A DNA stretch of 64,000 bases from Ruegeria intermedia (GTDB taxonomy: Bacteria; Pseudomonadota; Alphaproteobacteria; Rhodobacterales; Rhodobacteraceae): NCBI RefSeq assembly GCF_900129345.1, contig NZ_FQVK01000008.1, positions 79,469 through 143,468 on the forward strand. The letters run 5' to 3'. The notes below the pieces were generated by a model, which was given only the letters and a program-made list of their open reading frames with translations, did no database searches and had not been told where the DNA came from. Made by a program: the position numbers and the translations under genes. Shown here one piece after another: positions 17,681-26,995 of the stretch (its first letter is position 1; the number at the start of each line of letters is the position of its first letter).

Positions 17681-18373
17681 GTGAACCACTTGGATTTGAT
17701 CAAAAATAAGGCATCCAGGGCCGATATCGGCACACAGAAGGCGCCGGCGCATGAACAGGTGTATCGAACGTTGCGGTCACAGATCCTGTTCGGCGAACTG
17801 GTTCCCGGCCAGCCGGTCACGATCCAGGGTCTGACCGAATCACTGGGGGTCGGCATGACGCCGGTGCGCGAGGCGATCCGCCGCCTGATCTCGGATGGCG
17901 CGCTGATCTTTCAAGGCAACCGCCGGGTCAGCGTACCGCTGCTGACGGCGGCGGATGTCGAACAGATGATTTTCGCCAGAAACGCCGTGGAATCAGAACT
18001 TTCCCGCCGCGCGGCCGGCAAGATGACCGCGGCGGACATCGGCCAGTTGGAACAGATCGACCAACGTCTGGACCGGATGATCGCGGATGGCGATGTCAGC
18101 GGCTATCTGCGGCTGAACCATGCCTTCCACGAAAAACTGTATGACCACGCGAACGCCCCGATCCTCAAGGATCTGGCCGAGCGTCTGTGGCTGCGATTCG
18201 GTCCTTCGCTGCGCGTCGTCTGCGGGCGGTTCGGCACCCAGAGCCTGCCGGACCGGCACAAGGACATCATCGACGCCCTGCGGGCGGGTGACGCGGAAAA
18301 GGTCGCAAAAGCAACGACGCAAGACATCGAACAAGGCATGGAGCTTATGGCCGAAGCGTTGACCGAAAACTGA
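17681..18373 (+). CDS. GntR-family (FCD) regulator of the putrescine genes
   Basis: A 230-residue regulator. The N-terminal winged helix (HEQVYRTLRSQILFGELVPG, then LTESLGVGMTPVREAIRRL) is followed by an FCD effector domain (FARNAVESELSRRAA, HAFHEKLYDHAN, DRHKDIIDALRAGD) with its metal-binding Asp/His residues. The start is a GTG at 17681; TTG at 17693 is possible. It lies between the divergent potF operon and the downstream aminotransferase gene, and the same TGATCA-centred element occurs beside all three. This makes it the likely local regulator, probably responding to a polyamine-derived acid. A copy of the element falls inside its first codons. Confidence 0.88.
   Translation: MNHLDLIKNKASRADIGTQKAPAHEQVYRTLRSQILFGELVPGQPVTIQGLTESLGVGMTPVREAIRRLISDGALIFQGNRRVSVPLLTAADVEQMIFARNAVESELSRRAAGKMTAADIGQLEQIDQRLDRMIADGDVSGYLRLNHAFHEKLYDHANAPILKDLAERLWLRFGPSLRVVCGRFGTQSLPDRHKDIIDALRAGDAEKVAKATTQDIEQGMELMAEALTEN
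17690..17703. promoter_or_regulatory. Operator candidate inside the start of the GntR gene
   Basis: An exact copy of the 14-base element at 17590-17603, offset by exactly 100 bases, lying in codons 4-8 of the regulator gene. It could mediate autorepression or DNA looping with the potF site. Confidence 0.5.
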
Positions 18374-18388
18374 ACGCCGCCGACTCGA

Positions 18389-18416
18389 TTGACAGAAAAA
18401 AATTTGATCATATTCT
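18389..18416 (+). promoter_or_regulatory. Promoter with embedded operator before the aminotransferase gene
   Basis: TTGACA (18389-18394), 16 bases, then TATTCT (18411-18416) is a good sigma-70 type promoter. TTTGATCA (18403-18410), the same core as the potF and regulator sites, fills the spacer next to the -10 box, where a bound repressor would block polymerase. Confidence 0.6.
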
Positions 18417-18449
18417 GGCCGCCAACCGCTGTTGCAGGAGAATCCCCCG

Positions 18450-19847
18450 ATGCCGACCATCACCAACCACATGCCGACCGCCGAATTGCAGGCGCTGGAT
18501 GCGGCGCATCACCTTCATCCGTTTTCGGCCAACACTGCCCTGGGCAAGGAAGGCGCCCGCGTCATCACGCGGGCCAAGGGCGTCTATCTGACCGACAGCG
18601 AGGGCGAAGAGATCCTGGACGCCATGGCCGGTCTGTGGTGCGTGAACATCGGCTATGGCCGCGACGAACTGGCCGAAGTGGCGGCGCGCCAGATGCGCGA
18701 ACTGCCCTACTACAACACCTTCTTTAAAACGACCCATGTCCCGGCCATCGCGCTGGCGGCCAAGCTGGCCGAGCTGGCGCCGGGTGACCTGAACCATGTC
18801 TTCTTCGCCGCCGGCGGGTCCGAGGCCAATGACACCAACATCCGTCTGGTCCGCACCTACTGGGCGGAAAAGGGCCATCCGAACAAGAACATCATCATCA
18901 GCCGACACAACGCCTATCACGGGTCGACCGTCGGGTCGGCCTCGCTGGGCGGCATGGCCGGCATGCACGCGCAGGGTGGCATCCCGATCCCGAACATCCA
19001 CCACATCAACCAGCCCAACTGGTGGGCCGAGGGCGGCGACATGACGCCCGAAGAGTTCGGCCTGGCCCGCGCGCGCGAGCTGGAAGAGGCGATCCTGGAA
19101 CTGGGCGAAGACCGCGTCGCCGCCTTCATCGCCGAGCCGGTCCAGGGCGCGGGCGGCGTGATCGTCGCGCCCGACATCTACTGGCCGGAAATCCAGCGCA
19201 TCTGCGACAAGTACGACATCCTGCTGATCGCCGACGAGGTGATCTGCGGGTTCGGCCGCACCGGCAACTGGTTCGGCTCGCAGACCATGAACATCCGACC
19301 GCACATCATGACCATCGCCAAGGGGCTCAGCTCGGGCTATGCGCCCATCGGTGGCTCGATCGTCAATGACGAGATCGCCGAGGTGATCGGCGGGACCGAG
19401 TTCAACCACGGCTATACCTATTCGGGCCACCCCGTCGCGGCGGCCGTTGCGCTGGAAAACCTGCGCATCATGGAAGAAGAGAAGATCGTCGAGCATGTGC
19501 GCGATGTCGCGGCCCCCTATCTGAAACAGAAATGGGAGGCGCTGGTCGAGCACCCGCTGGTCGGCGAAGCCAAGATCGTGGGCATGATGGCCTCGATCGC
19601 GCTGACGCCGGACAAGGCCAGCCGGGCCAAGTTCGCCTCCGATCCGGGTACGGTCGGGTACATCTGCCGCGATCGCTGCTTTGCCAACAACCTGATCATG
19701 CGCCATGTGGGCGACCGGATGATCATCTCGCCGCCGCTGATCCTGACCCCGGCCGATATCGACGAGATGTTCGTGCGTATCTACAAGTCGCTGGACGAGG
19801 CGCAGGCCGAGATCATCGCCCAGGGCCTGATGAAAGCGGCCTCCTGA
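18450..19847 (+). CDS. spuC: Putrescine/diamine-pyruvate aminotransferase (SpuC-like)
   Basis: A 465-residue class III PLP aminotransferase starting MPTITNHMPTAELQ at 18450. PLP-site features are GGSEANDTNIRLVR, the DEVICGFGRTG motif with its cofactor-binding Asp, and the Schiff-base Lys in IAKGLSSGYAPIG. N-terminal DAAHHLHPFS and the FFKTTH segment match the SpuC/omega-transaminase group, which moves the amino group of putrescine to pyruvate. It has its own promoter with a GntR-type operator, and lies beside the putrescine importer and an amine oxidase. Taurine or beta-alanine transaminases are close relatives, so the substrate rests on context. Confidence 0.85.
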   Translation: MPTITNHMPTAELQALDAAHHLHPFSANTALGKEGARVITRAKGVYLTDSEGEEILDAMAGLWCVNIGYGRDELAEVAARQMRELPYYNTFFKTTHVPAIALAAKLAELAPGDLNHVFFAAGGSEANDTNIRLVRTYWAEKGHPNKNIIISRHNAYHGSTVGSASLGGMAGMHAQGGIPIPNIHHINQPNWWAEGGDMTPEEFGLARARELEEAILELGEDRVAAFIAEPVQGAGGVIVAPDIYWPEIQRICDKYDILLIADEVICGFGRTGNWFGSQTMNIRPHIMTIAKGLSSGYAPIGGSIVNDEIAEVIGGTEFNHGYTYSGHPVAAAVALENLRIMEEEKIVEHVRDVAAPYLKQKWEALVEHPLVGEAKIVGMMASIALTPDKASRAKFASDPGTVGYICRDRCFANNLIMRHVGDRMIISPPLILTPADIDEMFVRIYKSLDEAQAEIIAQGLMKAAS

Positions 19848-19868
19848 TTTCAGGGAACCATCGCAAAG

Positions 19869-19895
19869 GGGCGGTCCGGCAGGGCCGCCCTTTTT
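19869..19895 (+). terminator. Intrinsic terminator after the aminotransferase gene
   Basis: GGGCGGTCC (19869-19877) pairs with GGGCCGCCC (19882-19890), including one G-U pair, followed by TTTTT. Confidence 0.85.
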
Positions 19896-19898
19896 CGT

Positions 19899-21196
19899 TC
19901 AGCGCATCCGTTCCAGCAAGTGCACGGTGGCATAGCCATCGGGCACCAGGCCGCGCGCCATCTGATAGGCCCGCAGCGCGTTGATGGTGTTCGGACCGAT
20001 CCGCCCGTCGATGGCCTGCGTGTCGAACCCGGCCAGGGTCAGGCGCAGTTGCAGTTCCTTGCGTTCGGCAAAGCTCAGCACCCGGTCGCCGCGCGGCCAG
20101 TTGGCGCGGAACGGGCCGTGCCCGGCCAGCCGATCCGACAGGTGGCCGATGCCGATGACATAGGCATCGGCACCGTTGTACCGCTCGATCACGCTGAAAT
20201 TGTCAAAGATCATCAGGGCCACGCCACCGCTGCCCGCCGGCAGCAGGATCGAGGCGGGTCCGTGATCGGCAACCGCCCGCCCATCCGCCGCCCGAACCCC
20301 CAGCGCCGCCCAGCCCGAGGGCAACCGGGTGATGTCGCGGCTGGCCTGGGCATAGTCGAACCCCGCCGGCAGGCGTACCTCGACACCCCAGGGCTGGCCT
20401 TTGGTCCAGCCGAAGCGCGCAAGATAGGCCGCGGTCGAGGCCAGCGCATCGGTGGGATCGTCCGACCAGATGTCGCGCCGGCCGTCACCGTCGAAATCCA
20501 CCGCATGCTCCAGATACGATGTCGGCATGAACTGCGTGTGCCCCATGGCCCCGGCCCAACTGCCGGTCATTGCCTCGGGGGCCACGTCGCCCGCCTGCAG
20601 GATTCGCAGCGCGGCCAGCAGCTGGGTTTCAAAGAACTCCGCCCGCCGCCCGTCAAAAGCCAAGGTCGCCAGAGACCGGATCGTGGGCGAACGCCCCGAA
20701 AGCTGCCGAAGGACGTCTCAAGCCCCCAGACCGCCACGACGACCTCTTTCTCGACCCCGTATCGCGCCTCGATCCGGTCGAGAACCCGGCGATGCCGTTC
20801 CAGCGCCTTGCGCCCGTTGGCGATGCGCTGGTCCGAGACGGCCGTGTCCAGATACTCCCAGATCGGCTTGGAAAATTCGGCCTGGTTGCGGTCACGTCTG
20901 ATGATGTCGGGGTCCTGCGACACGCCGTTCAGGGCGCGGCTCAGCGTGGCCTGGCTGATCCCCTGCGCCAAGGCCCGGCGTTGGAACGCGCCAAGCCAGA
21001 CCTCGAACCGGGGATTTACCGCCGCCACGCGATGCGCGCCGTGCGCCGGCCTCGGCACCGGCCTGAGCGACGCGGTCAGATCGGCCGAGGCCAGTTGAAC
21101 CCCGGCGTCTGCTGGCCGAAGGGAAGGGTTGGCCGTCTCCGCCTGCAAGCTGGATGCCCAAACTGCGGCGGCCAAAAAGCCACACACATATTTCAT
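19899..21196 (-). pseudogene. Lytic murein transglycosylase (MltB type), frameshifted
   Basis: Two overlapping frames together make one MltB-family enzyme. The 5' part from 21196 has a signal peptide (MKYVCGFLAAAVWASS) and the first half of the SLT_2 domain, through the catalytic glutamate region VAVWGLETSFG. After SFRG, at about 20688-20694, the reading frame must shift by one base; it then continues SPTIRSLATLAFDGRR, GAMGHTQFMPTSYLEH and a C-terminal peptidoglycan-binding domain (LAGFDTQAIDGRIGPNTINALRAY). Such enzymes cut glycan strands to 1,6-anhydromuramic ends in the periplasm. Either the gene is inactivated by a single-base deletion, or there is a sequencing error. Everything else in the gene looks intact. 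Confidence 0.85.
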
Positions 21197-21285
21197 GATT
21201 CAGGTTTTCCTGATGACTGCTCGCGCTCAGGGTAACCCGAAACCGGAATTTCACAAAGCGTTCCGTTGCAAGGCCCCGCGCACCG

Positions 21286-23550
21286 TCACCGCTGACGGCG
21301 CTTGCGCTCGACCTTGCGCTTGATCTTGTCCTTATTGCGCTTGGTGCTGACCGCCTTGCGCCGCGAGGGACGGCCCGGCTTTCCACGGCCGCCCCCGCGC
21401 GGCATTGGCTGATCGTCGATGGACAGCAGTTCCAGCTCCAGCCCGCCGGTTACCGGCGTGGCCTCGGTCAGGCGCACGGTCACACGCTGGCCGATGGCGA
21501 TGGTCAGGCCGGTATCGGCCCCCATCAGGGTGCCGGCCTCGGCGTCGAAATGGAAGAACTCGCGCCCCAGCGACCGCACCGGCACCAGCCCGTCGGCCCC
21601 GGTTTCGTCCAGTTTGACGAAGGCTCCGAACCGGGCGATGCCGCTGATGCGGCCGGTGAACTCGTTGCCAACGCGCTCGCTCAGATAGGCCGCCAGATAG
21701 CGGTCGGTCGTGTCGCGCTCGGCCATCATCGAGCGGCGCTCGGTGTCCGAGATGTGGGTGGCAATCTCCTCCAGCCGCTCGATCTCGTCGGCGGTCAGAC
21801 CGTCCTTGCCCCAGCCGTGGGCCGAGATCAGCGCCCGGTGCACGATCAGGTCGGCATAGCGGCGGATGGGCGAGGTGAAATGCGCGTAGTTGCGCAGCGC
21901 CAGCCCGAAATGGCCAAAGTTTTCAGGGCTGTAATAAGCCTGCGCCATCGACCGCAAGGTGCTGAGATTGATCAGCTCGGCATCTTCGGTGCCGGCGGCG
22001 GCATTCAGCAGCGCGTTCAGGTGACGGGTCTGCAGCACCTGCCCCTTGGCCAGGTTCAGCCCGGCGGCCTGCGCCGTCTCGCGCAGGCTTTCCAGCTTTT
22101 CGGGAGCGGGTTCCTCGTGCACCCGGAACAGAAGCGGGCTGCGCTTGGCGATCAGCGTCTCGGCGGCGGCCACGTTGGCCAGGATCATGAACTCCTCGAT
22201 CAGCCGGTGCGCATCCAGCCGCTCGCGGAAGGCCACGCTTTCGACCTCGCCCTTGTCGTTCAGCACGATCTTGCGTTCCGGCAGGTCCAGATCCAGCGGC
22301 TGGCGTTCGTTGCGGGCCGTCTTCAGCGCGCTATAGGCGGCATAGAGCGGTTTCAGGACGCTCTCCAGCAGCGGCCCGGTTCGGTCATTGGGGGTGCCGT
22401 CGATGGCCGCCTGCACCTCGGCATAATGCAGAGACGCGGCCGAGCGCATCAGCCCCCGCACAAAGCGGTGGTCGATCTTGTTGCCGTTTGCATCGATCCG
22501 CATCCGCACCGCGATACAGGCGCGCGGCACGCCTTCGTGCAGCGAACACAGATCGCCCGACAGGCGGTCAGGCAGCATCGGCACGACGCGGTCGGGGAAA
22601 TAGGTCGAGTTGCCTCGCTTGCGCGCCTCGCGGTCCAGCGCACTGCCGGGGCGCACATAGGCGGCCACATCGGCAATGGCGACCCAGATTACGTGACCGC
22701 CCGGGTTTTTCGGATCATCATCGGCATGGGCATAACAGGCGTCGTCATGGTCGCGCGCGTCTGATGGGTCGATTGTCAGCAGAGGGATGTCCCGCAGATC
22801 CTCGCGCCCTTTCAGCCCGACGGGCTTGGCCCGGTCGGCCTCGGCGATCACGTCATCGGGAAAATCGTCCGGGATGCCGTGCTGGTGGATCGCGATCAGC
22901 GACACCGCCTTGGGCGCGGACGGATCGCCCAGCCGTTCCACGATGCGCGCACGCGGCAGCCCCATACGATTTTTCGGCCCCGCCTGCTCGGCCTCGACCA
23001 GTTCGCCATCCTTGGCGCCCAGCGCCGCGCCTTCGGCCACCAGCCATTCGGTCGATCCGGCCTTGTCGATGGGCACGATGCGCCCGCCCTCGGCGCCCTT
23101 GCGGAAAATCCCCACGACCCGGCGCGGATTGGCGCCGATGCGGCGGATCAGGCGGGCCTCGTAATTGTGGTCTTCTTCATGCACCTGGGTCAGCCGGGCC
23201 AGGATGCGGTCACCCTCGCCCAGCGCCGGATCGCTGGCGCGCGGAATGATCAGCACGATCGGCTCGATCCCTTCGCCATGCCATTCCAGCGGCCGTGCGA
23301 ACAGGTCGCCATCGGCGTTCGGCGCCTTGACCTGCAGCACGCTGACCGGCGGCAGGCGGTCCGGGTCGCGATAGCTGCGCTTGCGCTTTTCCAGATGGCC
23401 CTCGGCCTCAAGCTCTTTGAGGATCCGTTTCAGGTCGATCCGGTCCGCGCCCTTGATGCCAAAGGCCTTGGCAATGTCGCGTTTCGAGGTGAGCGTGGGG
23501 TTCGCCGAGATCCAGTCGAGGATCTCCTGCTTGGTCGGTATGCGTTTCAT
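21286..23550 (-). CDS. rnr: Ribonuclease R
   Basis: A 754-residue RNase R, a 3'-5' exoribonuclease that degrades structured RNA. An N-terminal winged-helix segment (KQEILDWISANPTLTSKRDIA) is followed by cold-shock-like domains, then the RNB catalytic domain with DPSDARDHDDACY, which carries the metal-binding aspartates, then an S1 domain (GNEFTGRISGIARFGAFVKL) and a lysine/arginine-rich tail (about the last 40 residues) that binds RNA. The ATG at 23550 matches the family N-terminus. It is the longest gene in its section; dapE lies 65 bases upstream on the same strand. Confidence 0.96.
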   Translation of the reverse strand: MKRIPTKQEILDWISANPTLTSKRDIAKAFGIKGADRIDLKRILKELEAEGHLEKRKRSYRDPDRLPPVSVLQVKAPNADGDLFARPLEWHGEGIEPIVLIIPRASDPALGEGDRILARLTQVHEEDHNYEARLIRRIGANPRRVVGIFRKGAEGGRIVPIDKAGSTEWLVAEGAALGAKDGELVEAEQAGPKNRMGLPRARIVERLGDPSAPKAVSLIAIHQHGIPDDFPDDVIAEADRAKPVGLKGREDLRDIPLLTIDPSDARDHDDACYAHADDDPKNPGGHVIWVAIADVAAYVRPGSALDREARKRGNSTYFPDRVVPMLPDRLSGDLCSLHEGVPRACIAVRMRIDANGNKIDHRFVRGLMRSAASLHYAEVQAAIDGTPNDRTGPLLESVLKPLYAAYSALKTARNERQPLDLDLPERKIVLNDKGEVESVAFRERLDAHRLIEEFMILANVAAAETLIAKRSPLLFRVHEEPAPEKLESLRETAQAAGLNLAKGQVLQTRHLNALLNAAAGTEDAELINLSTLRSMAQAYYSPENFGHFGLALRNYAHFTSPIRRYADLIVHRALISAHGWGKDGLTADEIERLEEIATHISDTERRSMMAERDTTDRYLAAYLSERVGNEFTGRISGIARFGAFVKLDETGADGLVPVRSLGREFFHFDAEAGTLMGADTGLTIAIGQRVTVRLTEATPVTGGLELELLSIDDQPMPRGGGRGKPGRPSRRKAVSTKRNKDKIKRKVERKRRQR

Positions 23551-23615
23551 GTTTTCCGCCTAGCACGCCGATACGACCGCGTCATGACCAAAAAGCGGCC
23601 GGGCGCATCAATCGC

Positions 23616-24755
23616 TCAGGCGAAATAATCGGCCAGGATCCGGGCATAGATCGCCTTGAGCTGGCGGATCTGCTCGACCGGGGCGGATTCGTCCACCTGA
23701 TGCATGGTGCGCCCGACCAGGCCGAACTCGACCACCGGGCAGTGGTCCTTGATGAACCGCGCGTCCGAAGTGCCCCCGGTGGTCGACAGCTCGGGCCGAC
23801 GGCCGGTCTCGGCCTCGACGGCCCGGGCCACCAGATCCGACAGCGGCCCCGGCGGGGTCAGAAAGCTTTCGCCCGAGACCTTGATCCGCGTGTCGATCTG
23901 CACGCCGAACTCGGCCGTCACGTCAGCTGCCTGCGCCCTCAACCAGTCGCTGAGGCTGGCGCCGGTATGCAGTTCGTTGAACCGGATGTTCACCGCCCCA
24001 CGGCACTGGGCGGGAATGACGTTGGTGGCCGCGTTGCCGGTGTCCATCGTGACCACGGCCAAGGTCGAGGCGTCGAAATGGTCCGTCCCCCGATCCAGCT
24101 CGTGACTGGCCAGCCGATCCATCAGCCGCGCCAGCGCGGGCAGCGGGTTTCTGGCGCGATGCGGATAGGCCGAATGGCCCTGCACGCCCGTCACCTCGAA
24201 CCACGCGGTCATCGACCCGCGGCGGCCGATCTTCATCATCTCGCCCATCTCGTTGGGGCAGGTCGGCTCGCCCACCAGACAGACCGACATCCGCTCGTCC
24301 TGTGCCTGCATGTAGTCCAGCAGCGCGGTGGTGCCGTCCACCGCGTCGCCCTCCTCGTCCCCCGTGATGGTCAGGACGATCGCCCCGTCGGGCGGGGTGT
24401 CGCGCACGAAATCCACCGCGGCCGCGACAAAGGCCGCCACCCCCGATTTCATGTCGGTGGCGCCCCTGCCGTACAGAATGCCATCATGGATTTCCGCGCC
24501 GAACGGCGGGCGGGTCCATGCGGCCTCGTCGCCCACCGGCACCACGTCGGTATGCCCGTTGAACCCAAAACTGCGCGCATGCCCCTTGTCGCCCCACCGG
24601 GCGAACAGGTTGCAGACGCCGCCGCGATCGACCCGCGTGCAGGTGAAACCGGCCCGCGACAGGATATCTTCCAGCAGAACCAGCGCCCCGCCTTCCTCGG
24701 GTGTGACCGAAGGGCAACGGATCAGGTCTGCGGTCAACTGGACAGGGTCGGTCAT
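23616..24755 (-). CDS. dapE: Succinyl-diaminopimelate desuccinylase
   Basis: A 379-residue zinc peptidase-family enzyme that frees LL-diaminopimelate from its N-succinyl form in lysine and cell-wall synthesis. Metal ligands are in [12 protein letters not shown] and [14 protein letters not shown], with the catalytic and metal Glu in TGDEEGDAV and a further Glu in [12 protein letters not shown]. The dimerisation lid lies in the middle. The start was set at ATG 24755 ([11 protein letters not shown]) with GAGG eight bases upstream. dapD, which makes the precursor, lies 2.2 kb further on, separated by a receptor-like gene and two small genes. Confidence 0.95.
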   Translation of the reverse strand: MTDPVQLTADLIRCPSVTPEEGGALVLLEDILSRAGFTCTRVDRGGVCNLFARWGDKGHARSFGFNGHTDVVPVGDEAAWTRPPFGAEIHDGILYGRGATDMKSGVAAFVAAAVDFVRDTPPDGAIVLTITGDEEGDAVDGTTALLDYMQAQDERMSVCLVGEPTCPNEMGEMMKIGRRGSMTAWFEVTGVQGHSAYPHRARNPLPALARLMDRLASHELDRGTDHFDASTLAVVTMDTGNAATNVIPAQCRGAVNIRFNELHTGASLSDWLRAQAADVTAEFGVQIDTRIKVSGESFLTPPGPLSDLVARAVEAETGRRPELSTTGGTSDARFIKDHCPVVEFGLVGRTMHQVDESAPVEQIRQLKAIYARILADYFA

Positions 24756-24954
24756 TCGGGGGCCTCGCGGTTTCGGCATGGGACGGGTTCCCGCACAGAT
24801 TCAACGAATTGGCAGCGAAGCCAACCCCAATCAGCGATATTCGGGGCGCTCCCCCCGAGAAACGGCAACAGGAATTCCCGGCCGATGACCCTGCGACGGC
24901 CTTGCCGCAACAGGGCAAATTGCGCTAGAGGGCCGCGAAACAGGTGAACCACCC

Positions 24955-26013
24955 ATGACGCGCGCTCTTTTCGCATTAATCTGCCTGACCTTCGCGGTCA
25001 TTGCACGAAACAGCCAGGCCGAAACGCTGACCGTCGCGACGGTGGACCGCCCCCCGTTCTCGTATGAAGCCGAGGGCGAGGATACCGGGTTTTCCATGGA
25101 TCTGCTGGCCGCGCTGGCCGAGGAACTAGGCTGGGACTACTCGGTCGTCCGCATGGACACGTTCGGCGACATGCTGTCGGCGGTGGAAAACCGCGAGGCG
25201 GACATGGCCATCGCCAACATCTCGATCACCGCCGACCGCGAAGCCCGGATGGATTTCAGTCAGCCGATCTTCGAGGCCGGCCTGCAGATCATGGTGCCCT
25301 CGGATGCGACGCGCAGCCCGTCGCTGTTTCAGGCGCTGCTGTCGCGCGAACTGTTCATCGCCATCGGGCTGGCCTTTGCCATCCTGCTGGGTGGCGGCAT
25401 GCTGATGTGGGGATTCGAACGCCGATCCCAACCCTATTTCGACCGCAACCTGAACGAGGCCTGGTTCCCGTCCTTCTGGTGGGCACTGAACCTGGTGGTC
25501 AATGGCGGGTTCGAAGAGCGGATGCCCCGCACCCCGTTCGGACGCATTCTGGGGGTGGTGCTGGTCGTATCCTCGCTGTTCATCGTGTCGGTGTTCACCG
25601 CGCGGATCACCTCGGTGATGACGGTGGACGCTATCACCAGCAACATCAACTCGGTCAACGACCTGTACGGCAAAAAGGTCGGGACGATCTCGGGGTCGAC
25701 CGCCGCCAGTTTCCTGAACCGGCGCGAGATCGAATTCGTCGGCTATGAGGACCTCGACGGCATGTTGGCCGCCTTCAAGGACGAGGGACTGGACGCCGTC
25801 GTGTTCGACGCGCCGATCCTGTCCTATTTCGCAGCCCACGAGGGGCGCAAGATCGCAACCATGACCGGCGGCGTCTTCCTGCGCGAGAACTACGGCATCC
25901 TGTTCCCGACCGGGTCACCCCTGGACGAAGACGTCAACCGGGTGCTGCTGAGGTTGCGCGAGAACGGCACCTATGACCAGATCTATCGCAAGTGGTTCGG
26001 CACGCGCCACTAG
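24955..26013 (+). CDS. Ionotropic glutamate receptor-like protein with atypical pore filter
   Basis: A 352-residue protein with the layout of prokaryotic glutamate-receptor channels: signal peptide (residues 1-22), first half of a periplasmic solute-binding fold (LTVATVDRPPFSYE, NREADMAIANISITADR), a first membrane helix (about 133-155), a re-entrant pore region (171-197, beginning FPSFWWALNLV), a second membrane helix (about 199-222) and then the rest of the binding fold (KKVGTISGSTAASF, EGLDAVVFDAPIL). Where potassium-selective relatives such as GluR0 have TVGYGD, this one has VNGGFEE (182-188), while the flanking FWWA and PRTPFGR are kept. Potassium selectivity is therefore doubtful. Ligand probably an amino acid. 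Confidence 0.8.
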   Translation: MTRALFALICLTFAVIARNSQAETLTVATVDRPPFSYEAEGEDTGFSMDLLAALAEELGWDYSVVRMDTFGDMLSAVENREADMAIANISITADREARMDFSQPIFEAGLQIMVPSDATRSPSLFQALLSRELFIAIGLAFAILLGGGMLMWGFERRSQPYFDRNLNEAWFPSFWWALNLVVNGGFEERMPRTPFGRILGVVLVVSSLFIVSVFTARITSVMTVDAITSNINSVNDLYGKKVGTISGSTAASFLNRREIEFVGYEDLDGMLAAFKDEGLDAVVFDAPILSYFAAHEGRKIATMTGGVFLRENYGILFPTGSPLDEDVNRVLLRLRENGTYDQIYRKWFGTRH

Positions 26014-26357
26014 CTGCCTTCGGGCTTGTCTCCGAAAAACGGTGTCATCTGCGCCACGATCACCGCGTTTTCATCCAGCGCCCTTTGCATCAGCGCGCGT
26101 TCGTCCGGGTCGATCTCGTGTCCCTGCGCCTCGCGTTCTTCCAGGGTGCCATAGCCGGTCACGTCCAGCGGGGCCGTATCGGCCTGCTTGAGAATGGCCA
26201 CGGTTTCGCGCACGGCCTCGGCCTCGTCCACGCCGCTGGCATAGCACATCAGCGCCGCGCCGGTGGCGCCGTCGGGCAGGCCGTCGCCATCCTTGCGGCC
26301 AATCTGGACCAACAGAGTATAGACCTGCTGGCGCGAGGGTTTCTTTTGCTTTTCCAT
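26010..26357 (-). CDS. Small conserved protein of unknown function
   Basis: A 115-residue acidic protein starting MEKQKKPSRQQVYTLLVQIG at 26357; the longer frame to 26453 adds unrelated sequence. No signal peptide or membrane segment. The protein looks helical, with a single Cys and a conserved-looking DLPDGATGAALMCYASG-type stretch. Its stop codon overlaps the stop of the receptor-like gene in the four bases CTAG. Proteins of this kind occur beside dapD/dapE in Rhodobacteraceae, but I know no function. Confidence 0.6.
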   Translation of the reverse strand: MEKQKKPSRQQVYTLLVQIGRKDGDGLPDGATGAALMCYASGVDEAEAVRETVAILKQADTAPLDVTGYGTLEEREAQGHEIDPDERALMQRALDENAVIVAQMTPFFGDKPEGS

Positions 26358-26494
26358 GCCGTGGGCCTTAGCCGGGGGCCGGTCGATGGTCAAGCATGGC
26401 AGCTGGACGCGGTTCCCGGATGCCGTGTCGTTTTTTGACGCGCTCAGGCCCACCGTCCGGTCAGACTGGTCCCGAAAAAACGACGGAGGACATC

Positions 26495-26926
26495 ATGACC
26501 AAACGCGGCCGCTGCCTGTGCGGTGAAACCCGCTGGGAGTTTGAGGGCGCCGAGAGCTGGGGCTGCTATTGCCATTGTGACGATTGCCGCCGCAACTGCG
26601 CCGCGCCCGTGGTCGCGTGGATGGGCGTACCCTTGCGCAATTTCCGTTGGACCGCCGCAACACCGCGTAGTTTCGCCAGTTCGAAAGGCGTCCGGCGTCA
26701 TTTCTGCGCAACCTGTGGCTCTCCGATGGGGTTCGAGGCTGACCACTATGAGGGCGGGATGCATCTGTACGCGGCCTCGCTGGAAGACCCGTCAGACTTT
26801 GCGCCGACCTTTCACGTCAACTATCAAGGCAAGCTGCCCTGGCTGGATCTGCGCGATGACTTGCCGAAATACGACGGCACCCTGCTGCACGCGCCCGAGG
26901 ATCTCGCCGACTACGAGGCAGGATAG
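26495..26926 (+). CDS. GFA-family zinc protein (glutathione-dependent formaldehyde-activating fold)
   Basis: A 143-residue protein starting MTKRGRCLCGETRWEF at 26495, with GGAGGA five bases upstream. It has the cysteine pattern of the GFA/CENP-V fold: CLCG, then CYCHCDDCRR, then FCATCG, which bind structural and catalytic zinc. The founding members act on S-hydroxymethylglutathione, but most relatives have unknown carbon-sulfur substrates, so the substrate here is not known. It is a single gene between two minus-strand genes. Confidence 0.85.
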   Translation: MTKRGRCLCGETRWEFEGAESWGCYCHCDDCRRNCAAPVVAWMGVPLRNFRWTAATPRSFASSKGVRRHFCATCGSPMGFEADHYEGGMHLYAASLEDPSDFAPTFHVNYQGKLPWLDLRDDLPKYDGTLLHAPEDLADYEAG

Positions 26927-26936
26927 GTCGACCCTG

Positions 26937-26972
26937 CCAAAGAAAAGGCCGCGTATCAGAGCCGCGACCTTT
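26937..26972 (-). terminator. Intrinsic terminator after dapD
   Basis: On the minus strand AAAGGTCGCG (26972-26963) pairs with CGCGGCCTTT (26953-26944), with one G-U pair, and TTCTTTG follows. Confidence 0.75.
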
Positions 26973-26995
26973 GGGACGTTGCAACGCGATTGCGA

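Noticed and set aside
24756..24954. Small gene in the dapE-receptor gap
   Set aside because: Frames across the region have no ribosome site, no start conservation and shadow-like composition; read as divergent promoter space.
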